Below, piece after piece: positions 12,401 through 25,281 of a DNA stretch of 64,000 nucleotides (the stretch's first letter is position 1; each line of letters begins with the position of its first letter). The notes under the pieces are model-generated. The model saw only the letters and a program-made list of their open reading frames with translations. It ran no database searches and was not told the DNA's origin. The position numbers and the translations under genes were made by a program. Source of the DNA: Eremomyces bilateralis CBS 781.70 (Eukaryota > Ascomycota > Dothideomycetes > Eremomycetales > Eremomycetaceae); assembly GCF_010015585.1 (NCBI RefSeq), contig NW_022985086.1:334773-398772 (forward strand), written 5' to 3'.

Positions 12401-13961
12401 CCACGTCCCATCGCACGCATATACGCACGCACCGCCATTCTTGGAACCACCCAGTCTGACTGATTCGACAAGTGGGAGAAGTGAAGATTGACTGCCAATT
12501 GCTTGGAATTCCATTGGGAATTTGCACGCGAACAGGTCATATAGGTGAGATGATTTCTATTACTGTTCTGTTACTTGTCACGCCGAATCCACAGCAGCGA
12601 GAGAGAAAACGGGAGGGAGAGAGTCACCAATGTGCCACCAGAGTTTTGCCAAAGAGCCAGAGAGAGATCGAGAGCCAGAGCCAGAGAGAGCGAGAGATCC
12701 AGCGAGAGGAAGCAGCAGGGAGCATCACCAACCCGCCACCAAAAAAAGATTCCCAAAAGTCCAGCCCACGCCACAACATGTCACAAAAACCAGCATCGTG
12801 CAAAACCCCACATGGGCGACATCTCGCATCTCGCACCGATTGAAACTATGCGAAACCGGCCATTTCCTGCAGCCCTCCGGCCGCCAATGCAGCAGCCGCC
12901 GCAAAACGTCCCATTCCTTGTCCCTCCCACTACGACCCCGCGCTCCACCAGTCTAACCGTCACTAAGCGACGTCGCTGATTCGACGAGACACGGCGCTCT
13001 TATCACCAAGCACCCCGAGCTTCTTAATTTCTGGACGTCGGAGTGCAGTGTGTTTCTCCGGTGTGCTCGAAATTGGGGTGCTTGGGGAGGCGAGGCGGAA
13101 ACGCACTATCGGCTTTTTCGATGCTCTGCTCGGCTTGGAGCTCGATTGGACTGGCTGAGCGGGTTGGTGGTCTGGTATCAATTGGCATGGGAATGCACAC
13201 GAGCTCCCACCGCGACGGTCGGCCATGGTTGAGCGCATATCGGGAGGGTGTGGGTAACAAACCTGGCAATTGGTGAAGAATGGCCTTGAGAATGCGAGAA
13301 ACCGAGCCGCTGCGATCATCATCATCATCGCGATACTGCCATCAGCAATCAAGATTGACATTGCAGCAGTATTGCCATCGCTGGAACGTTTTGTGGAGAT
13401 CAACCGTGCAACCGGTGACTTCATTTCTCTCCCTCTACTCTCGCTGCTGAAACACGGAAGCCGGAATTTCTCTTCTCGGAATTTCTCTCTCTTCTATCCA
13501 TCGTGCTTGTCAACTTGCTTCTTTCTGTCAATCTCTATCTCTCTGCCAACTCCCCTTCACAAGAATCACCGAGTTCTGCAGTAAAGGCATTGGAATTCAT
13601 TGAGATTGTCCTTGAGAGCTGCTTGAGCTTTGTCCCTGCGCTCCGACCTCCTCTCCCGCCTCTTTTTGTGCCCCTCTTCATTCTTACGCCTGCATAAATT
13701 ACTGAGACTATCCTCTCCCACAATTCATCTTTACTGATCCACCATTTCTCCCAATAGATCCACCCGCTCCCTCCTCTCCCCATCCCCAGAGCCACACATC
13801 CACGCTCCCTGGCGCCCGAGTGCGCCAAAGCAGCCCCATTGCCGCCGATTTCCTCCCAATCGCACGGTTCTCCCTCTCGCTCGGTCCTCCCTCGACCGAC
13901 CGAACCCACTTCATCCATCCAAAGCTCTAGATACCTCCTCTCGGCCAACTGCGCCGAAAGC
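9421..13961. other. 4.5-kb gene-poor stretch upstream of glutamate synthase
   Basis: No frame in this stretch shows a recognisable domain or a consistent exon pattern. It contains a GA-rich low-complexity tract at 12596-12725 and a long CT-rich leader at about 13420-13960 that probably belongs to the glutamate synthase mRNA. Short open frames here have skewed compositions (Arg/Gly- or Ser/Pro-rich), as expected for non-coding GC-rich DNA. A non-coding transcript, a promoter with distant elements, or fast-evolving small genes cannot be excluded. Confidence 0.45.
12596..12725. repeat. GA-rich low-complexity tract (GAGA/CAGAGAGC repeats)
   Basis: The tract consists of imperfect runs of agagagc/gagagcgaga and ccagagccagag. 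It is strongly purine-biased on the + strand and lies upstream of the glutamate synthase promoter region. Seen directly; no function is claimed. Confidence 0.6.
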
Positions 13962-16900
13962 ATGGGTCGGGTTTCTTTCGACGTGAATATCAAACAACAC
14001 GAGTACGAAATCGACGATGTGGACGATGGATCGTCACACTCGGTCTTCGAGTATCAGGACACCGCGGAGAATAAGTCCTGGGCCGGCACGCTGCCCTTGA
14101 AGCAGGGGTTGTATGACCCGGAGCTTGAGAAAGATGCCTGTGGTGTTGGTTTTGCTGCGTACGTCTTCCCGATCCCAACCATGCCAAACTGCTGGAGATA
14201 TGTTGCTGATATGCGGATGATAGCCATATAAAGGGTGTGCCCAGCCACAAGATCGTGAGCGATGGTAAGCTCTGGAACTATATAACCTCCGAAACACAGC
14301 TGATGTATTCTCTTCAGCCAAAAATCTTCTATGCAACATGACCCATCGTGGTGCGGTCGGTTCCGATGCCCGCGATGGTGATGGCGCTGGTGTGATGACC
14401 TCCATTCCGCACAAGTTCTTCCAAAAGAACTTCGAGCGGGAGCAGGGGATCAAATTGCCCGCCCTTGGAAAATATGCCGCCGGTAACCTGTTCTTCAAGC
14501 CGGACACCGATATCTTGAAGGACACCATTGCAACGTTCGAGGAGGTCGCGGACTCCCTGCATTTGCGCGTGCTGGGGTGGCGTGAAGTCCCCCGCGACTC
14601 GAGCATTCTTGGGCCTGCGGCGCTCTCTCGTGAGCCCATCATTCTTCAGCCTTTCGTCGTCCAGAAATCCGCGTACGGTGATGGGACAGCGCCGAATGAT
14701 GACTTCGACGAGAAATACGACAACACCTACTTCGAGAAGCAATTGTACATCCTACGGAAGCACGCCACGCACAAGATCGGTCTGCAGAATTGGTTCTACC
14801 TATGCTCCTTGAGCAACCGTAACATCGTCTACAAGGGTCAACTGTCGCCCGTCCAGGTCTACGAATACTATCATGACCTGGTCAACGTCGACTATGAAGG
14901 CCATTTCGCGCTCGTCCACTCCCGTTTCTCAACCAACACTTTCCCCTCCTGGGACCGTGCCCAGCCATTGCGATGGGCCGCTCACAACGGTGAAATCAAC
15001 ACGCTCCGCGGCAACAAGAACTGGATGCGTGCTCGCGAAGGTGTCTTGAAATCCCAATTCTTCGGCGACGACCTGGAACTGCTATACCCGATCATCGAAG
15101 ACGGCGGCTCCGATTCCGCGGCCTTCGACAACGTGCTGGAACTCCTCGTCATAAACGGCGTCCTCTCTCTCCCCGAGGCGGTCATGCTCATGGTCCCCGA
15201 GGCTTGGCAAGGCAACCGCGCCATGGACCCTGCGAAACAGGCCTTCTACGAATGGGCTGGCTGCATGATGGAGCCGTGGGACGGACCCGCGCTGTTCACC
15301 TTCTCGGACGGTCGATACTGCGGCGCAAACCTCGATCGGAACGGCCTGCGTCCGTGCCGATACTACGTGACCGACGACGACCGCATCGTGTGCGCGTCCG
15401 AGGTCGGCGCTATCGCCATTGATCCGGAGCGTGTTATCCAGAAAGGTCGGCTGCAGCCTGGTCGTATGTTGCTTGTTGACACGGTGGCGGGCCGGATTGT
15501 GGACGACACCGAGCTGAAGCAGACGGTCGCAGCACGGCAAGATTTCCGCTCGTGGGTCGAGAAGGAGCTGATTGTCATGCCGAACGTTCACCAGCGGCTG
15601 TCCGAGTCCGACACGGATATCTCCTTCAAGCTCAATGACTATCGGCTGCAGGAAGACCCGATGCTCAAAGCATTCGGATACTCGCTCGAACAGGTCAGCC
15701 TGCTGCTTGGACCGATGGCTGCAGACTCCAAGGAAGCACTCGGATCCATGGGCAACGACGCCCCTCTCGCAATCATCGCATCGCAGCCCCGTATTCTCTA
15801 CGAGTACTTCCGCCAGCTCTTCGCGCAGGTCACCAATCCCCCCATCGACCCCATCCGTGAAGCCGTCGTCATGTCGCTGGAAGCCTACGTCGGACCACAA
15901 GGCAACCTCCTCGAGATGAACCAGAGCCAATGCCACCGGCTGCTCCTCCCCTCGCCAATGCTCTCCATCGACGAGTTCAACGCCCTGACGAACATTACCC
16001 GGCTCTACCCCGCCTGGACCGTCCGCGTCGTGGACATCACGTTCCCGAAATCAGAGGGCGTGCAGGGCTACATGGACGCGCTGGACCGTATCTGCGAGGA
16101 GACGAACGAGGCCGTCGAGGCGAATGATAGCGTTTTGGTGCTATCTGATCGCGCGACGTCGGCGGACCGCGTGCCCGTTTCGTCGCTACTGGCTACGGGT
16201 ATGGTGCATCATCACCTTGTCCGTAACCGATGGCGGTCGAAGATGGCGGTCGTGGTGGAGACGGCGGAGGCGCGTGAGGTGCACCATATGTGCGTTCTCG
16301 TCGGCTACGGCGCTGATGCCATCTGCCCCTACCTCGCCGTGGAGTGTATCCTGAAGATGAGCCGCGAGGGACTGATCCGCAAGAAGCTGGAGCCGAAACA
16401 GCTCATTGACAACTACAAGCATTCGTGCGACGGCGGGATCCTCAAGGTCATGAGCAAAATGGGTATCTCCACCCTGCAGAGCTACAAAGGCGCTCAGATC
16501 TTTGAAGCGCTCGGTATTGACGACTCTGTCGTCGATCGCTGCTTCACGGGAACGGCCACCCGTATCAAGGGCATGACCTTCGAGCTCATCGCTCAGGATG
16601 CTTTCGCCATGCACGAGAAAGGTTTTCCGTCGCGCCCCATCGTCGAGATCCCCGGTCTCGCCGAGACAGGAGAATACCATTGGCGCGACGGCGGCGAAGC
16701 GCACGTCAACGACCCCACCAGCATCGCCAACATCCAAGACGCCGTGCGCAGCAAAAACGACAAGTCCTACGAAGCGTACTCCCGCTCAGAATACGAGCAA
16801 ATCAAAAACTGCACGCTCCGCGGCCTCCTCGATTTCAGTTTCGAGGAGCGCGCCCCCGTCCCCATCGACCAAGTCGAGCCGTGGACCGAAATCGTCCGCC

Positions 16901-19900
16901 GCTTCGTCACCGGCGCCATGTCCTACGGTTCCATCTCCATGGAATCCCACTCGACCCTCGCCGTCGCCATGAACCGCCTAGGCGGCAAGTCGAACACCGG
17001 CGAGGGCGGCGAGGACCCCGAGCGCTCCCAGCGCCTTGAGAATGGCGACACCATGCGCTCCGCTATCAAGCAGATCGCCTCTGGCCGCTTCGGCGTCACG
17101 TCGAACTACCTCGCTGACGCGGACGAGCTGCAGATCAAGATGGCACAGGGCGCGAAGCCGGGCGAGGGCGGAGAGTTGCCGGGCCACAAGGTGTCGGGAC
17201 CGATCGCGAAGACGCGGCATTCGACGCCGGGCGTCGGGTTGATTTCGCCACCGCCGCATCATGATATTTACTCCATTGAGGATCTGAAGCAGTTGATCTA
17301 CGATCTGAAGTGCTCGAATCCGCGGGCGAGAGTCTCGGTGAAGCTAGTCTCTGAGACCGGTGTCGGTATCGTGGCGTCTGGTGTCGCGAAGGCGAAGGCG
17401 GATCATATTTTGATCTCCGGCCATGATGGTGGTACGGGTGCGTCACGGTGGACCGGCATCAAGTATGCGGGTTTGCCGTGGGAGTTGGGTCTTGCTGAGA
17501 CGCATCAAACCTTGGTGCTCAACGACTTGCGAGGACGTGTCATCGTGCAGACGGATGGACAACTCCGAACCGGCCGCGATGTCGCCATTGCATGCTTGTT
17601 GGGTGCCGAGGAGTGGGGATTCGCTACCACCCCGCTCATTGCCATGGGGTGCATCATGATGAGAAAGTGCCACCTGAACACCTGCCCAGTCGGGATCGCG
17701 ACCCAGGACCCTGAACTCCGTAAGAAGTTCACGGGCACCCCCGAGCACGTCATCAACTTCTTCTACTACATCGCCAACGAGCTCCGCGCCATCATGGCCA
17801 AGCTCGGCTTCCGCACCGTCAACGAGATGGTCGGCCGCTCCGAGTGCCTCAAGGTCCGCGAGGACCTGCGCACCGCGAAGACCGCGAACATCGACCTCTC
17901 GCTCATCCTGACCCCCGCGCACACCCTTCGCCCCGGTGTCGCTACCTACAACGTCCGCAAACAGGACCACAAGCTGCACGTCCGTCTGGACAACAAGCTC
18001 ATCGCCGAGTCCGAGCTGGCCATCGAGAAGGGCCTGCCGACCCGCATCGAGTGTGACATCGTGAACACCGATCGCGCGATGGGCGCCACCTTGTCCTACC
18101 ACATCAGCCGCCGCTACGGCGAAGCCGGCCTGCCGCAGGACACCATCCACGCCAACATCCGCGGTTCCGCCGGCCAGTCGTTCGGCGCGTTCCTCGCGCC
18201 CGGCGTGACGCTCGAGCTGGAGGGCGACGCCAACGACTACGTCGGCAAAGGCCTGTCGGGCGGTCGTCTGATCATCTACCCGCCGCGCACCGCCGTGTTC
18301 AAGGCGGAGGAGAACATCCTCATTGGCAACGTGTGCCTGTACGGCGCAACCAGCGGGACCTGTTTCTTCCGCGGTGTTGCCGCCGAGCGGTTCGCGGTCC
18401 GCAATTCGGGTGTGACCGCCGTTGTCGAGGGCGTCGGCGATCATTGCTGCGAGTACATGACCGGTGGCCGCGTCCTGGTCCTCGGGCCCACCGGCCGCAA
18501 TTTCGCGGCGGGCATGTCGGGTGGTATCGCGTATGTCCTGGACATGACGCGCGACTTCGAGAACAAGGTCAATCAGGAGATGGTGGAGCTGTCCGGCGTG
18601 GACGACCCGACCGAGATCGCGTTCCTGCGCGGCTTGATCGAGGATCACCACCACTACACGGGCTCGGAACTCGCGGCGCGCATCCTGCTAGACTTCAGCC
18701 GGGCGCTGCCGCGGTTTGTCAAGGTGCTGCCGACGGATTACAAGCGCGTACTGCTGGAGGAGGCGGCGAAGGCGGAGGAGGCGAAGAAGGTGGCGTATCC
18801 GCTGCCGATCCTGGCAGGGAGTGCGCGCGAGGAGCCGCGCAAGAAGCAGGAGGCGGAGGGGAAGGAGCACAAGACTGAGCTGATGGATATGGAGGACAGC
18901 ATCATGGACAAGAAGACCGAGGAGCGGAAGTCGGCTCTCATTCTGGACAAGACGAAGGGGTTCATGAAGTACAAGCGCCGCGCGGAGAAGTACCGTGACG
19001 CGAAAACCCGGACGAGGGATTGGCGCGAGCTGTCGACGCGGTTGACGGAAGATGAGCTGAAGTTCCAGACAGCGCGCTGCATGGACTGTGGTGTCCCCTT
19101 CTGCCAATCCGACACGGGCTGCCCGATCAGCAACATCATCCCCAAGTGGAACGAGTTGGTCTTCCAGAACCAATGGCAGGACGCTCTCAACCGCCTTCTC
19201 ATGACGAACAACTTCCCGGAGTTCACTGGCCGCGTCTGCCCGGCGCCCTGCGAGGGTGCCTGCGTCCTCGGCATCAACGAGGACCCCGTCGGTATCAAGT
19301 CGATCGAGTGCGCCATCATCGACCGTGGCTTCGAGATGGGCTGGATGGCCCCGAAGCCGCCCAAGGTCCGCTCCGGCAAGACCGTCGCCATCATCGGATC
19401 CGGTCCCGCCGGCTTGGCGACTGCCGATCAACTCAACCGTGCCGGCCACACCGTCACCGTTTACGAGCGTTCTGACCGTGTCGGTGGTCTGCTGATGTAC
19501 GGCATCCCCAACATGAAGCTCGACAAGGGCGTCGTGCAGCGTCGCGTGGACCTTATGGCCGCTGAAGGCGTGAAGTTCGTCACCGGCTGCTCCGTTGGCG
19601 AAGGCGACGTGACACTCGCATCGCTCCGCGCAAGCAACGACGCCGTCGTTCTTGCAACCGGCGCCACTGTCGCGCGTGACTTGCCGATTCCCAACCGCAA
19701 CCTCGAGGGCATCCACTTCGCGATGGAGTTCCTGCACAAGAACACCAAATCGCTGCTTGACTCAAGCCTGGAGGATGGAACATATATCTCTGCGAAGGAC
19801 AAACACGTCGTCGTCATCGGCGGCGGTGACACCGGCAACGACTGCATCGGCACGTCCGTCCGCCACGGCGCGCGGTCCGTCACGAACTTCGAGCTGCTGC

Positions 19901-20551
19901 CGCAGCCGCCTCCAGAGCGGGCGCCTGATAACCCGTGGCCGCAGTGGCCCCGCATCTACCGCATCGACTACGGCCACACGGAGGTCAAGACGCACATGGG
20001 CAAGGACCCGCGCGAGTATTGTGTGATGAGCAAGGAGTTCGTGGACGACGGGAGCGGAAAGGTGAAGGGGATTAACACAATCCGGGTGGAGTGGACGAAG
20101 AGCGCGACGGGCGGATGGGACATGAAGCAGATAGAGGGGAGTGAGCAGTTCTTCCCGGCCGACTTGGTGCTGTTGTCGATGGGCTTCTTGGGTCCGGAAG
20201 ACCGCGTGCTGGGTGGTGAGATCGAGAAGGATGCGAGGAAGAACGTGAAGACGCCGGCGGGTCACTATAACACCAACCTTGCGGGCGTGTTTGCGGCGGG
20301 CGATTGCAGGAGAGGGCAATCGTTGATCGTTTGGTAAGTTGACCTTCCTCATCATCATCGTTCGCCCGGAAACCATATACTGACTCGGTAACAGGGGTAT
20401 CAATGAAGGTCGCATGGCCGCTCGCGACGTCGACTCCTACCTCACTGGCGTCGGCACTCAACTCCCCGTCACCGGCGGCATCGTCAAGCGCGCACCATTC
20501 GAGCTCCTATCCAAAACCGGCGCAGAGGAGCTGATCACCGCGGCCGCATAA
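13962..20551 (+). CDS. gltA: NADH-dependent glutamate synthase (GOGAT), fused large and small subunits
   Basis: The exons are 13962-14158, 14224-14264, 14318-20333 and 20395-20551, giving 2136 residues (usual fungal size). It converts glutamine + 2-oxoglutarate + NADH to two glutamates. Seen in order: a 59-residue propeptide ending before the Ntn nucleophile Cys60 in EKDACGVGF; the glutaminase domain; the FMN synthase domain with SYGSISMESH and GEGGEDPERS; the 3Fe-4S cysteines in CIMMRKCHLNTCPVG; the GltS beta-helix domain (SGGRLIIYPP, GRNFAAGMSGG); a Lys/Glu-rich linker; then the small-subunit part with cluster cysteines (CMDCGVPFCQ, GCPISN) and two dinucleotide folds (IIGSGPAGLA, VIGGGDTGNDC). 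The Cys60 region is restored by splicing two small introns. Together with glutamine synthetase (not in the window) it assimilates ammonium. Confidence 0.97.
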
Positions 20552-22261
20552 ACGCACATAACGTCTTTCATGCCATGATCGAACGAACCCACGACATTTT
20601 TCAACGTTTGAGATGAATTCGCATGCTCATGCCTACGCTTCCCCGCATCTCCTGGCGCTTTTTTCGCGGCGCTTTTCGATTATTTCTCGTGGTGCGCTGC
20701 TCTACTTGATACCCGTTACGATAGATCGGGTTCGCCGTGCGGCTTCTGGGCCGTGTTTGTTTCGCATGAAGTCTACCATCGATGGAGGGAAGATACTGGG
20801 ATGTCTTTGGACATCGGGTGCTGGGCACTGGGATAGACGCGCAGGAGGACAAGTCATGGACTGCGAACGATCCCTGGGATGGGACGAGGCAGGATTGCGC
20901 ATAGATGGCAGTTGATGTTCAAGGGTGGAAAAAATTGATTTATAGCTAAAGCGTTGTTCGTTGCGTACTTGTTTGTTTGCTTGCTCGGGAGGTAGATCTG
21001 ATGTACCTTCTGTATCAATCTCAGTTAAAACATAGCTGCTCGTCCTGCATGTCGTGATCTATGTAACCCATTTCCTGTCGATTCAGGTCTTCAAGGCCAT
21101 TTATCGTTGACAACATTTCCCTACGGCCAAATGCCTGCCTCTAGGAAGTCTTGAATCCACAAGGTATCTAAAACGATCGATCTCGACTGAATTACTCTAA
21201 ACTCATCAAAATTGGTTGGTCAATCCGATGGTTGTGGTCAGCATCAGACTTGCACGTGATTCGGAGACTAATTCCCCTGATTCCTCGGCGAATTTCTATT
21301 TCTCCAACCTCGTCGAACATCTCACCACCAGTCCACCTCATTCTTCGTCCAACGTTCGATTGATGTCCTTACCAAGACCTCCCATCCATGCATTCTCACA
21401 TGGGTAATTTCTGAGTATCTTGCTCATGGCTTAACAATGGCAATTCCGGGTGGCATTACGTAAGGTGCCGCGAACCCTGAGCCTCCACGACAAGCAGGAA
21501 GTTTGGTCTCTTTTCCGATATTCAGTATTGTCAGTCTATCCGTTGTCTCCGGACGCAGTCTAGAACTCAGCTCCATCCTCTAATCCCATGGTTTGGGGAT
21601 TTTTTTCCGTTCGGGCCTGTTCTGTCCGCGAATTCCCCCCTGATATACGTGGCGTGATCGTACGTTGGACAATTCTCACGAGGCGGAGAAAGAAAGTTGT
21701 CGATACTGCCAGGGTTTGTACCTGCAGCTACGTCCATTTCTGGTGTACCATTCATTCTCTATGGTTATGGTTTGCTGGGCGATGCTGCGACTAATCTGCA
21801 AAGGACGTTACAGTCTGCCAGGTATCTAGCATGTCCCCAGGTCTCGAGGATCATGAACTGGGAAAGGTAAAGCATAGAGGAAGTGTACTCACCATCTACG
21901 AAATAGGCTCGGATGCAGCGTAGTGCGCATTATGCTCCCCTCGTATGATTGTTCTTGGGAGTCCGGTGACATGACTTGTCTATAGGGGGATCTCATACTC
22001 GATCACGTTCCATTTCTTCATACAGTTTATGTGTTCTTTACGGCTGCATATATGCCAGTGATATCTCACCACACACCTTCATCCATTATCTATCCGATTA
22101 ACCAGAAGTTCACTCCTCGTCTCAATACCACTACAAACGTCAGCTCACTACACAGCATTATACTCACCTACCCAATTTCAACCATCAGTCTACTCTCTTG
22201 AGTCCAAATCCTAGAACAATTGTTGTCAAGTATATCTGCGCAAGTTGCAGAAAATCGTAAC
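20552..22261. other. Intergenic region between glutamate synthase and PEP synthase
   Basis: No gene supported. The right 200 bases are CA/CT-rich and probably form the promoter and leader of the PEP synthase gene. Confidence 0.5.
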
Positions 22262-24688
22262 ATGGCGAGTACCGGAGATCTCGTTCGCACATTCGAAACG
22301 TTATTGCGAGGCGATGTCGCGATAGTTGGCGGCAAGAACTCCTCTCTCGGGGAGATGATCAGCGCCCTCGCAGCAAAAGGGATCGATGTACCCACTGGCT
22401 TTGCAACGACATCAGCTGCGTACTGGCGCTTTGTCGATGCCAACAATATCCGGCAAAAAATATCCGACCTCATCTCGGAATGGCAATCGGGAAAGAGCCA
22501 GCTTGCGGAAACTGGTCAGGCCATAAGGAAGTTGTTCCTACGTGGTGACTGGCCAGAGGATACGGCAACTGCCATCAAGAATGCCTACTGTCAGCTTTCA
22601 GCCAGTGCTGGAATCGAGAATTTAAGCGTCGCCGTACGTTCCAGCGCAACAGCAGAAGATTTACCCGATGCAAGTTTTGCCGGTCAACAGGAAACATTCT
22701 TAAATATTTCAGGCGAAGCGGCATTGTTGACCGCCTGTCGGCGCTGTTATGCTTCACTGTTCACCGATAGGGCCATCAGCTATCGTCAGAACAAGGGGTT
22801 CGACCATATGATCGTTGCACTTTCGATCGGAGTCCAGAGGATGGTTCGCTCTGATCGGGGAGGTTCCGGGGTAATGTTCTCCATCGACACGGAGAGTGGC
22901 TTCGACAAGGTGGTGCTCATCAACGCAGCCTACGGACTCGGGGAAACGGTCGTGCAAGGCGCGGTCAATCCCGATGAATACCAGATCTACAAGCCACTTC
23001 TTAACGATCTCAAACTGGTTCCAGTCATTGAGAAGAAAAGGGGAGAAAAGCAGATCAAGATGGTATATGGTGGGGAAGATATGCCAACCCGTACTGTGCC
23101 GACCTCGAAAGCAGAGCGAGCCTCGTATGTGCTCAACGATGAAGAGATTCTTCAGCTAGCACGGTGGGCTTGCATCATCGAACAACACTATGGTTGCCCG
23201 ATGGACATGGAATGGGCTAAGGATGGAATCACAGATGAACTATTCATCGTCCAAGCCCGGCCAGAGACTGTCCATTCATGTGGAGATGCAGCTACTTTCA
23301 AAACCTATAACGTCGGCAAGAGAGGCACAATATTGACGAAAGGGCTTTCAGTCGGTGAAGCCGCCGTATCTGGTCGCCTGTGCCTCATTGAAAACGCTCG
23401 AGACATAAGCAAATTTGTCGACGGCTCGATATTGGTGACGGAAACGACTGATCCGGACTGGGTGCCAATCATGAAACGGGCCGCGGCCATTATTACAGAC
23501 CACGGCGGGCGAACTTCACATGCCGCAATTGTCAGTCGAGAACTGGGTGTGCCGGCGGTGGTTGGGACGGGCAATGGTACCTATGTGCTACATTCCGGCG
23601 AGGATGTAACAGTCTCTTGTGCTGAAGGTGACGTCGGCTTCGTTTACGATGGCATCTCGGAAATCAAAACTAAAACCGTGGATCTAACGGGATTGCCTCC
23701 GACTCGGACCCATGTCATGCTCAATCTCGCGAATCCCGCCGCCGCATATCGCTGGTGGAAATTACCCGTCGACGGCATCGGCCTTGCCCGCATGGAATTC
23801 GTGGTCACCAACGCGATCCAAGTGCATCCCATGGCTCTCGTGCATTTCGACCTGTTGAAGGACCAAAGAGCCCGGAAAGCGGTCGAGAAGCTCACCATCG
23901 GCTACGACAACAAGCCTGAATACTTCGTCGACAAGCTATCGCGTGGGTTCGCAGCGCTGTGCGCCGCTGTCTATCCCAAGCCGGCCGTCATCCGTATGAG
24001 CGACTTCAAGACAAACGAATACGCAAACCTCATCGGCGGCGAACAGTTCGAGCCGAAGGAAGAAAACCCAATGCTCGGTTTCCGTGGTGCCTCGAGATAC
24101 TACTCCCCCCGCTATAAGGAAGGTTTCGCCCTTGAATGCCAAGCGATCCGCCGTCTCCGCGACAAGATGGGCTTCACCAACGCCATCGTGATGATCCCCT
24201 TCTGTCGAACGGTCGGTGAAGCGGAGAAGGTGCTGGAAGTGATGGCGGAAAACGGGCTGACTCGGGGAGAGAACGGGTTGAAAGTCTACGTCATGTGCGA
24301 GATCCCCTCCAATGTCATCCTCGCCGACCGCTTCATGGAGAAATTCGACGGGTTCTCCATCGGCTCGAATGACTTGACCCAGCTGACCCTCGGCGTGGAC
24401 CGCGACTCGGGCGAGCTAGCGGATCTATTCGACGAGCAGGACGAGGCCGTCCGGTGGATGATCTCGACGGTGATCGCGCAGACGCGGAAGACGGGGAACA
24501 AAATTGGGCTATGCGGACAGGCGCCGAGCAACCACCCGCAGTTCGCGCGGTTCTTGGTGGAGTGCGGGATTAACTACATCTCGGTCAGCCCAGACAGCTT
24601 CGTCGCTGTCAAACAGCATGTGATCGTTGCCGAATCAAACAAGGCAAGGTTGGGGAGCGACGCATCTGCTACACCGTCGTTTTTATGA
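22262..24688 (+). CDS. ppsA: Phosphoenolpyruvate synthase (pyruvate, water dikinase), bacterial type
   Basis: A single 808-residue exon. The enzyme converts pyruvate + ATP + water to PEP + AMP + phosphate. Seen in order: the ATP-grasp nucleotide domain (VGGKNSSLGEM, VAVRSSATAEDLPDASFAGQ, NAAYGLGETVVQGAVNPDEY, DMEWAKDG, FIVQARPETV); the swivelling phosphohistidine domain with His420 in ITDHGGRTSHAAIVSRELG; and the PEP/pyruvate barrel (GIGLARMEF, CEIPSNVILADRF, FSIGSNDLTQLTLGVDRDS) with the catalytic Cys751 in GLCGQAPSN. All key residues of the family are present and the length matches bacterial PpsA. The ATG at 22262 gives MASTGDLVRT. The absence of introns in 2.4 kb and the bacterial architecture suggest acquisition from bacteria, since fungi normally make PEP with PEP carboxykinase. 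It faces the LDH-like gene tail to tail. Confidence 0.95.
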   Translation: MASTGDLVRTFETLLRGDVAIVGGKNSSLGEMISALAAKGIDVPTGFATTSAAYWRFVDANNIRQKISDLISEWQSGKSQLAETGQAIRKLFLRGDWPEDTATAIKNAYCQLSASAGIENLSVAVRSSATAEDLPDASFAGQQETFLNISGEAALLTACRRCYASLFTDRAISYRQNKGFDHMIVALSIGVQRMVRSDRGGSGVMFSIDTESGFDKVVLINAAYGLGETVVQGAVNPDEYQIYKPLLNDLKLVPVIEKKRGEKQIKMVYGGEDMPTRTVPTSKAERASYVLNDEEILQLARWACIIEQHYGCPMDMEWAKDGITDELFIVQARPETVHSCGDAATFKTYNVGKRGTILTKGLSVGEAAVSGRLCLIENARDISKFVDGSILVTETTDPDWVPIMKRAAAIITDHGGRTSHAAIVSRELGVPAVVGTGNGTYVLHSGEDVTVSCAEGDVGFVYDGISEIKTKTVDLTGLPPTRTHVMLNLANPAAAYRWWKLPVDGIGLARMEFVVTNAIQVHPMALVHFDLLKDQRARKAVEKLTIGYDNKPEYFVDKLSRGFAALCAAVYPKPAVIRMSDFKTNEYANLIGGEQFEPKEENPMLGFRGASRYYSPRYKEGFALECQAIRRLRDKMGFTNAIVMIPFCRTVGEAEKVLEVMAENGLTRGENGLKVYVMCEIPSNVILADRFMEKFDGFSIGSNDLTQLTLGVDRDSGELADLFDEQDEAVRWMISTVIAQTRKTGNKIGLCGQAPSNHPQFARFLVECGINYISVSPDSFVAVKQHVIVAESNKARLGSDASATPSFL

Positions 24689-25281
24689 ATAACTCTGGCT
24701 TAGGGAACCGTGATGACGGGATAGGCGAGCTCTTCGGTTTGCATGGGGTGAGGGTGGAGAAGGGAGCAGTCTCGGTTGATGCGTTATCCATATGTGCGCT
24801 TGTAAGCCTCGAGTTCGGGTTTGGCGCATGGAGGGCAGAATATCATTTACTTTTATCATTGAATGCGAAATATTCTACATTTTCAGCAGTTTTCAACCTC
24901 ATTCCGGGAATAACGCGAATTCGAAAGACTGCCTTCTGTGGTATTACCCCTGAATGCAGTCATCATGCGAAATGGCACGGTCCCTAGCTACAACAACGCC
25001 TGTTTCCTATAGTACGGCTTCTTGAGTCTGTTCCCAATTTATCATTGGCTACCTTAGGACATAGAGCCGTGAGGCCAAAGGGGCACTGACAGCCTTTAAG
25101 TAGCGAGCCACTAAACCAAGCGAGCAAAATGTATCATTCCATCCCCCGGGACTTCCCATCACTGATTAAACGCTTCAATAAGCAAAAGAGTGCCTCTGTT
25201 CACACTGTTACCGATACCCCTGGAGATTTTCTTAAATCACAAGTATTTTACTAGAACCGCTCAAATGTCTGCATTAGCTCC

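Noticed and set aside
17443-18654. 403-codon minus-strand frame inside glutamate synthase
   Set aside because: Antisense shadow of the GC-rich third exon, with no recognisable domain and composition mirroring the sense codons.
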